Part shown: one piece after another, positions 59,100 to 64,000 of the stretch
Numbering within the stretch: the stretch's first letter is position 1
How the letters are laid out: each line of letters starts with the position of its first letter
NCBI GenBank assembly: GCA_030549175.1
Contig: JAUKUA010000001.1
Location: forward strand, 4,774,001 to 4,838,000
From: Lasiosphaeris hirsuta
Lineage: Eukaryota > Ascomycota > Sordariomycetes > Sordariales > Lasiosphaeriaceae
Length of the DNA: 64,000 nt
Reading direction: 5' to 3'
The notes under the pieces: generated by a model
What the model was told of the DNA's origin: nothing
The model's input: only the letters and a program-made list of their open reading frames with translations
The model's database searches: none
Position numbers and translations under genes: made by a program

Positions 59100-61553
59100 A
59101 TGGCGGACAGGGAGAACCGCGAGTATGACGAGGCCGAGGGGTCACTCGACCCGGAACTGTTGTACACAAAGGAGTACTGCATCGGTTCGTCGCCTCCACT
59201 TGCCAGAGACAATTTGCTTAGGCAAGACAACATGTGCTAACAGTCCGGAATAAACAGGCGGAGGCAGCTTTGGCAAGGTCTACAAAGGGTACCGTCTTCC
59301 TTCCCATCAACCCCCCCCCCCCCATCCCTTCAGTGTTCTGACATGATGGGCGAACAGTGTCGACAAACGCACCGGTCAGGCTGTCGCAATCAAGGTTATC
59401 GATATCGAGAGCGCCGAAGACGAGGTCGAAGACATCATTCAAGAAATCGCCATCCTCTCAGAGCTGCAGTCCCCCTATGTCACGAAATACTACGGCTCTT
59501 TCGCCAAGGGCGCTGAGCTCTGGATCGTCATGGAGTTTTGCTCAGGAGGCAGCTGCGCTGACCTCATGAAGCCCGGTCTGATCGGCGAGGACTACATCGC
59601 CATCATTGTGCGCGAGCTGCTCTTAGGTCTAGACTACCTTCACTCCGATAAGAAGCTGCATCGAGATGTCAAAGGTAGGGCGCTCCAGCTTCTTGCTTTA
59701 GGTGTTGCCACACAGAAGACAGGGGACTGACATGATGAACAGCTGCGAATGTGCTCCTCTCTGCCAACGGCCAGGTCAAACTCGCGGACTTTGGCGTCTC
59801 TGGACAGCTCTCAGCGACCATGACCAAGAAGAACACGTTCGTGGGCACGCCTTTTTGGATGGCGCCCGAGGTGATTAAGCAAAGCGGTTACGACCACAAA
59901 GCCGACATTTGGTCCCTGGGCATCACCGCGCTTGAGCTGGCCAACGGCGAGCCCCCTTATGCCGATATTCATCCCATGAAGGTGCTGTTTTTGATTCCGA
60001 AGAACGCACCTCCGAGATTGGACGGCAATTTTACCAAAGCCTTCAAGGACTTTGTAGAGCTCTGTCTGCAGCGTGACCCCAAGGAACGGCCATCGGCAAA
60101 GGACTTGCTCAAGCATCCGTTTATCAGAAGGGCGAAGAAGACAAGCTACCTCACCGAGCTAATCGAACGGTATAACCGATGGTCCACCACGCATAAGAAC
60201 GAAGATGATGACAGCCTCGACGGTGACGATGGGAATTATGTTGAGAACCACAACCCCATCAATGAAGACATGTGGGACTTTGGCACGGTGCGGTTGGTTA
60301 GCGATCGCGGCGGCCTGGTGCATAGACCAGGGTTGTTGAGCGCAATGGACGAGTCAGCGACGAACTCTAGATCAGCCAGGACAAACGAGAACTTGGGCGA
60401 CTACGGTGAGAGGAGAAGGGAACCCAGCCCAACAAAGCACGTGGCGGATCCTAGGGACACGCTCAAGCCGCTGGCGGGTGCACCAAGCGGGACAGGCACA
60501 TCGAGGCAGACCTCGCCGCAAAGGAAACCCGTACCTACGGTGCCAACATCTTCCCATACTCCGACTTCACCAGCCAAAATACCTCTCCCTGGCTCGCCTG
60601 CCAAGCAACAGCTACGAGAGCCAGAAACCCCTCGTACGTCTTTGGCAAAGCCTATGCCACCAGTGCCGGTGGGCAACTCTCCCGACTATGACCGCGTGCT
60701 CCAGGAACAGCTGCAGCGAGATATGGGCGCGATGGGCTTAGGGTCAGCGATACAGAGCAGCAGCCATATGTTACCGAAACACCCTGCGCCACAGAACTCT
60801 AGCACGCATTCCAGGTCACCATCGGCCAAATTCGCGCCGATGAAAATTCCAGAGATACCGCCATTCAGGGGAGGACAACCGCCGCCGCTACAAAGGGTGA
60901 CAAACCAGCCGCAACCCCTCGAAAGCAAGAGCTCGCAGCATTCTCTTTACAATAGCAACCAGCCATTCCAACCCCAATTCTATCCGCCGCCGCAGCAGCA
61001 ACAACCACAACAGCAAACGCATTACCAATCCCCCCAGCCTCCGCAAATCCCACCGCACAAGACGAACTTCAGCAGCCAAAACCTCCCTCCTCTTCCCTCC
61101 AAAGAACTTCCGCGCACATCGGCCTGGGCAAGCCAGTCTTCATCATCATCATCTACCCCTGAGCCGGGCGTACCTAGTGGACCCTCGACGGCACCGCTTT
61201 CATTCCCGACACCGGCGCCAACAAATCCGAACGGCGACCTCGATGCACTCAACGACGTCATCTTCCCTGCGCTTGAGGAGGCGCTCAAGCGCCGGCAGAT
61301 TCGTCTGCAACAGGTGTACCGGCCTGAGACGGGGTTTCCCACAGCGCCGCCGACACCTTCACAGCAGCGCGCCGAGGCGGCACACGAAAAGATCCGCAAG
61401 CTTGTATACAAGCTCGCGCACGTGTGCAAGGAGATTGACCATTACGACAAAGCGGAGCCGGTAGGCATGGGAAAGGACGTAGGTGCCTTCTTGGAAGGTT
61501 TGTTGGAGGAGATTCTGGTCAGGGTTGAGCCCCTAGACGAGGAAGAGGCTTGA
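59100..61553 (+). CDS. Ste20-family kinase, GCK-III/YSK type
   Basis: Exons 59100-59184, 59258-59288, 59358-59674 and 59743-61553 (introns of 73, 69 and 68 nt) give 747 residues. The kinase domain starts at about residue 22. The Gly loop GGGSFGKVYKG, VAIKV with Lys51, HRDVKAANVLL with Asp142, DFGVSGQLS with Asp160 and the activation segment FVGTPFWMAPEVI are all intact. GITALELANGEPPYAD is typical of the Ste20 group. The C-terminal half is a Pro/Gln/Ser-rich disordered linker (FYPPPQQQQPQQQTH) ending in a helical tail (AHEKIRKLVYKLAHVCKEID) that is conserved in fungal GCK-III kinases (Sid1/MST-1 type). By family it acts in septation/polarity signalling upstream of NDR kinases. The first donor (ATCG|GTTCGT) is weak but needed. 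Confidence 0.93.
59185..59257 (+). other. intron 1 of the Ste20 kinase gene
   Basis: 73 nt, weak GTTCGT donor, GCTAAC branch, AACAG acceptor; it splits the Gly-rich loop (CIG-GGSFG). Confidence 0.8.
59289..59357 (+). other. intron 2 of the Ste20 kinase gene
   Basis: 69 nt, GTACCG donor, AACAG acceptor; contains a C12-like run. The exon before it is only 31 nt. Confidence 0.8.
59675..59742 (+). other. intron 3 of the Ste20 kinase gene
   Basis: 68 nt, GTAGGG donor, CTGAC branch and AACAG acceptor; it lies within HRDVK-AANVLL. Confidence 0.85.
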
Positions 61554-63111
61554 GGGAGTGCCCGTTGATGTTGATGTTATGAGACACATGATGAGAACGA
61601 GGATTATACATGAAGGCATGACGGTCTTGATGGCTGGAGTTAGACCGGGTGCCCCAGCTTGGTAGGCATTCGAGAGGAGGATGTGTACTGCTGACTTGAC
61701 TGTGGTAAAGAAGTAACTATACTGTTGCTTTGCCCACCGTCCCATTTTGGTGGGGTGTTGGTGTGTCTGCTTTGGGAGTCGTGGAAACTGTTGCTTGCAT
61801 CTTGTGTGGTTGTTTTGGTATGCGTTAGTCCCAATGGGCCGTTGGCTGTATTCAGGATGGTAGACTGGGGAGGAATGGAAAACGCTCTGGGGTTACGGCG
61901 TGGTGGGGCCGGTTGAGTTGGGTGTTTGAGGTTTGGAATAGGGGACTTGTGGCCGGCTTGGGAGGATTTGCGCATGTTGTTCATGGTGTTCTTAGACATG
62001 AAATCTCACTAACTCGGTACATGTAGGTGCGTACTTTTGTTCGGTATTTTCATCACAGCAACGCAGCCTAGTACCTCTCAACGGGATGCTTATCCCTCGT
62101 CTCGATCCCGGAAAAATTGCTCAATCTCACCATGTTGCTGCTAGACTCGGAACATGCCGCCCCAGCATACCACGAGCGGCGGGGCCAGCGAACGGTACAA
62201 CTTGCACTCGGGAGCTGAAGGATGGGTTAGTCCGGCCGAGTTTTGCCCCTCCCACATTTCCCCTCTTTGAGCACCCCGACCTGGCTTCCATCGCCCATCC
62301 ATTGTCTCCAACCTGAAGCCCAACTCCTCCCCCAAACTCCCCGCATACCGTGGACCACTGGGAAGGCTCGCCACCGTTGGACGCCAGGTCCTGGCGATGG
62401 CGTGGACGCTCAATACGGGCTTCCGTTGCATTGGGGGAGTGTTCCTGGGTTGATTCTGTGTTTTTTTTCTTTCTTGTGTTGCCCGTGACACGTGAAACGG
62501 CCAGCGTAGCGGGGGGGTATCAGATCAGGGGTCCTTTAGTTCCGGGGGATGATGGATGGGGTTTGTGCGGCTTCCGGTCGGGTCGTTTCGAGCGGAGGGT
62601 TGGAAAGGGGGTCGTCGCGGCGAGGTCGGCGCGGAGATGAGGTGGTGATGCGGGGGAGTGGTACGGGTGGCTGCCTAAGAGGTGCTTGGAGAGGGGGGAA
62701 GGGAGGCCTGGGATATGTGCCATATGGCAAGGGGTCTGCTCTCATGGGGTACCAGCCGGGCAAACATGTCGTCTAGTCAATTCTAGCCATTGGCATCTGC
62801 TATTGGTGGGGTGATAGGCTATGGTATGATGGGTGAGGGTCAAGATATGGGGAGGCTCCATGTCACACGCTCTCTGCCATGCAGCAACCGCAAACACGAC
62901 CGATATCTATCGGCCAGGGGGCTTTGCACGCCCAATGTCAAAAAAAGCAGCGATTATCATTAACCAGAAAAGGGGGTACATAACTCCAGCCCAACCGCCA
63001 ACTCTAAGCATACTGCCTGCCTGACAAGTAGTGAAACAAACTCCTTCACTTTCTTTTTACATCAACTCATATCCTCATGTATCTCATGAGAAGCAGTGCC
63101 CCGCCGCTCTC
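61554..63111. other. intergenic between convergent genes
   Basis: 1.56 kb between the kinase stop and the stop of the secreted-protein gene. No supportable gene; GT-rich near 61.7-61.9 kb and G-rich near 62.5-62.7 kb. Confidence 0.5.
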
Positions 63112-63759
63112 TCAAGCGTAGGCCTCAATCTCTGAGGGCTGGATTGTGACGTTCTGCAGCGCGCAGTCAACAACCTCGGTTGAGTAGATTCCGTTCTTCG
63201 ACTCCTCAGTTGTGCAGGTGAGCGTCACATTGGTAGTACCCGAGGCGCCAAAGAAGAACCTGTACACATAAGTCAGCCCCGCCTCTGGTAAAAAAGCACC
63301 GCGCTGGGATGTCTCGTACGCAGTAGTACTGCTCGAATCGCCGTCGGAGCACATCCACTTCTGCTTGAGATCCAGCCGGCCCGAAGCACGATCGAACTGG
63401 AAGATGGCCGTCGTGGTGTTGCCGGGATCGCCCCCCATGCACGAGAACCACTGGTTGCCGTAGAAGAAGAGGTCCTGCTGGTTGCTGTAGGCGGAGCAGG
63501 ACATGGCAAACGGCAGCACCGTGTTGATTAGGTTGAAGGCCAACGAGCCACTGGAGATCTGGTCCGCCGGCGTGCTGAAGGTGGTGGACGAGTGGAAGTG
63601 GAAGTCCTCGGCGACCCAGGCAAGCGACATCCGCGATGCCTGGGAGCAGCTTGCGGCATCCCGGGTCTCGATCAGAGAGGGGAGTGAGTCTGCAACTTGG
63701 GTTGGGGCCGAGGCGGCGAGGGCGCTGAGCAGCAGGCTGAGGAGGAGGTGTCTGGTCAT
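63112..63759 (-). CDS. secreted Cys-containing protein of unknown function
   Basis: A single uninterrupted frame of 215 residues. The ATG at 63759 is preferred over in-frame upstream starts because it opens a good signal peptide (MTRHLLLSLLLSALAASAP). The mature part has about six Cys (SCSQASR, MSCSAYS, FSCMGG, WMCSDG, LTCTTEE, VDCALQN) and several NxT sequons (NTTT, NVTL, NVTI). Alternating Val/Thr/Phe-rich stretches such as GLTYVYRFFFGASGTTNVTL suggest a beta-sandwich fold. I do not recognise a named family; it resembles small secreted proteins seen across Sordariomycetes. Effector or wall-associated roles are only guesses. GC3-rich codon use supports coding. Confidence 0.8.
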   Translation of the reverse strand: MTRHLLLSLLLSALAASAPTQVADSLPSLIETRDAASCSQASRMSLAWVAEDFHFHSSTTFSTPADQISSGSLAFNLINTVLPFAMSCSAYSNQQDLFFYGNQWFSCMGGDPGNTTTAIFQFDRASGRLDLKQKWMCSDGDSSSTTAYETSQRGAFLPEAGLTYVYRFFFGASGTTNVTLTCTTEESKNGIYSTEVVDCALQNVTIQPSEIEAYA

Positions 63760-64000
63760 GGTGATGTGCCTTGAGACGCGGCAGATGTATGCAACTACAT
63801 ACATCCAGTTGGGTGGCGGGCTGATGGTGCGGCTCTGTCTGGGGAATGGTGAGAAAAGCAAAAGTCTCGACCGGGTTCGGGGGGCGCCATTATATGTTTC
63901 TCGACCCCTGAGCCAGCCGCCGGTGTAGATCTTGCTCGCGCCCTCGGGTTTCGTTCGATGTCGAGCCCAGACCTGGGGCACGGGATGACGTCTAGATGTC
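63760..64000. other. promoter region of the secreted-protein gene
   Basis: Upstream of the minus-strand ATG at 63759; the frame stays open to 63981 but has no coding character. TATATG near 63892-63897 could serve as TATA element on the minus strand. Confidence 0.35.

Overview
The window looks like chromosomal DNA of a filamentous ascomycete, most likely a Sordariomycete and plausibly of the Chaetomiaceae/Sordariales type. The reasons are 50-120 nt spliceosomal introns with GTAAGT-like donors and CTAAC/CTGAC branch sites, GC-rich third codon positions in the real genes, a CBM1-bearing GH5 cellulase, a GH11 xylanase, a secreted heme peroxidase, fungal orthologues such as Ecm29, and scattered RIP-like CAG-to-TAG changes in relics. 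All gene models here come from reading frames and splice signals by eye; family names come from motif recognition, not searches.

Layout. 2.1-3.8 kb: secreted type-B carboxylesterase (+). 4.7-6.1 kb: a nearly intact but dead Tc1/mariner-like transposon whose right end lies about 70 bp upstream of the TATA box of a GH5 cellulase (6.26-7.5 kb, +). 7.8 kb: a further transposon-end relic. 7.9-9.9 kb: a decayed protein kinase gene (-). 10.3-10.8 kb: a Ser-rich secreted ORF (-). 11.3-12.7 kb: secreted heme peroxidase (-). 14.2-15.4 kb: GNAT acetyltransferase (+), possibly truncated. 15.8-16.3 kb: three copies of a ~120 bp repeat. 17.5-18.2 kb: GH11 xylanase (-). 19.5-21.4 kb: APC-family permease (-) with an odd GA-AG intron. 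23.3 and 24.1-24.6 kb: a small Gly-rich protein and an acidic protein (-). 25.8-26.6 kb: four-TM membrane protein (-). 28-32.6 kb: relics and a TTAGTCG minisatellite. 32.7-34.2 kb: triple-RRM Nam8/Csx1-like protein (-). 34.2-48.1 kb: about 14 kb with no convincing protein gene, including a decayed intron-bearing tRNA-Glu. 48.1-53.9 kb: Ecm29 (+). 54.8-56.5 kb: UBA-UAS-UBX protein (+). 59.1-61.6 kb: Ste20/GCK-III-type kinase (+). 63.1-63.8 kb: a secreted protein (-).

How they fit together. The left third holds several secreted enzymes for plant cell wall attack (esterase, cellulase, peroxidase, xylanase) mixed with transposon and repeat debris, which is an accessory-type neighbourhood. The right quarter is conserved housekeeping: Ecm29 and the UBX protein, adjacent and on the same strand, both belong to the ubiquitin-proteasome system, followed by a conserved polarity/septation-type kinase. 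No CRISPR, rRNA or prokaryotic operon structure was seen. I did not find a clear new multi-gene system; the most noteworthy items are the transposon placed in the cellulase promoter, the GA-AG intron, the 60-nt in-frame intron that abuts a stop codon, the triplicated repeat, the TTAGTCG minisatellite and the 14 kb gene-poor block.
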